Source: Flavobacterium psychrophilum (GTDB lineage Bacteria; Bacteroidota; Bacteroidia; Flavobacteriales; Flavobacteriaceae). Taken from it: DNA of 6,063 nt. A model generated the notes under the pieces. The model had not been told where the DNA came from. It worked only from the letters and a program-made list of their open reading frames with translations, and ran no database searches. The DNA is taken from the NCBI GenBank assembly GCA_020720185.1, contig DYPB01000114.1, forward strand, positions 1-6,063. Reading direction: 5' to 3'. Below are positions 5,899 through 6,063 of this stretch, piece by piece; the stretch's first letter is position 1; every line of letters starts with the position of its first letter. The position numbers and the translations under genes were made by a program.

Positions 5899-5965
5899 GA
5901 TAATTTTCCTTACTTTCTTTTGATGTTATAAATTTAGATTTATACTTGTTTTAAAAATACTATAT

Positions 5966-6060
5966 CCTAAAATCCACAAGGGTTTTTATTAGTGCATATT
6001 AATCAGCGACTTATATACAATTCATGTAATACCTAAAATCCACAAGGGTTTTTATTAGTG
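5966..6060 (+). repeat. Two tandem copies of a 29-base repeat, 66-base period, running to the window edge
   Basis: The 29 bases at 5966-5994 are repeated exactly at 6032-6060 (start CCTAAAATCCACAAGGG, end TTATTAGTG), separated by 37 bases. The repeat and part of the 37-base gap align, with small gaps, to the left end of the element at 4354-4480, including the shared ATCAGC block, so this belongs to the same repeat family. The array may continue beyond the window. It lies upstream of the lone lipoprotein gene. Confidence 0.65.
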
Positions 6061-6063
6061 TTT

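Larger units (their letters stand above)
5627..5965. other. Intergenic region upstream of the lone lipoprotein gene; no protein gene accepted
   Basis: A 92-codon plus-strand frame (5653-5931) and a lysine-rich minus-strand open stretch are present, but neither looks like a protein. The region contains a GC-richer patch at 5691-5730 with a small ACTGC/GCAGT stem (5699-5703, 5711-5715), a plus-strand promoter-like box, a bulged hairpin with a T-run, and a 14-base palindrome. The lipoprotein promoter must lie here on the minus strand, but no clean TAnnTTTG match was found for it. Confidence 0.5.

Noticed and set aside
5653..5931. 92-codon plus-strand frame starting MVCLFVVCLFF
   Set aside because: Composition is Phe/Leu-rich as expected from AT-rich non-coding DNA. 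It spans the promoter-like box, the hairpin and the palindrome, and shows no domain or start signal.
5966..6060. CRISPR array (29-base repeats, 37-base spacer)
   Set aside because: Only two repeats and one interval are visible, and the repeat plus part of the interval align to the dispersed element at 4354-4480, so the interval is not an acquired foreign spacer. No cas gene is in view.

Overview
The window is AT-rich (roughly 70% A+T) and looks like a Bacteroidota chromosome, most likely a flavobacterium-type organism. Support comes from a TonB-dependent receptor with an N-terminal carboxypeptidase-regulatory-like domain, a DUF4249-type lipoprotein next to it, 'SSC'/'NSC' lipoboxes, starts without Shine-Dalgarno sequences, and a few matches to the Bacteroidota -7 box TAnnTTTG. 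This taxonomic call is inference from gene content.

All four convincing genes are on the minus strand. Positions 4103 down to 439 hold a tight three-gene operon: a 201-aa exported beta-barrel-like protein, a 762-aa TonB-dependent outer-membrane receptor, and a 253-aa DUF4249-like lipoprotein, with gaps of 6 and 2 bases. The likely picture is an outer-membrane uptake or surface complex: receptor as the gated pore, DUF4249 lipoprotein as an accessory surface component, small barrel as a possible third partner. The substrate cannot be read from the sequence. A hairpin just after the last stop (410-431) is the probable operon end. Positions 5626 down to 4589 hold a separate 345-aa predicted lipoprotein of unknown function, followed by a terminator-like hairpin with a T-run at 4541-4565.

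The non-coding parts are the most structured. A 127-bp element with imperfect terminal inverted repeats lies at 4354-4480. The first 53 bases of the window align without gaps to its right half. Two more copies of its end sequence lie in tandem (66-base period) at 5966-6060 and run to the window edge. The repeats therefore bracket both the operon and the lone lipoprotein gene. The gap at 5627-5965 also holds a possible small plus-strand RNA (promoter-like box, hairpin, T-run) and a 14-base palindrome. The gap at 4104-4353 holds hairpins and a possible operon leader. The tail at 54-409 holds two clean hairpins and no gene.

Overall this is a fairly ordinary outer-membrane locus in an unusually repeat-rich setting. 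I see no defence system, mobile-element transposase, tRNA or rRNA.
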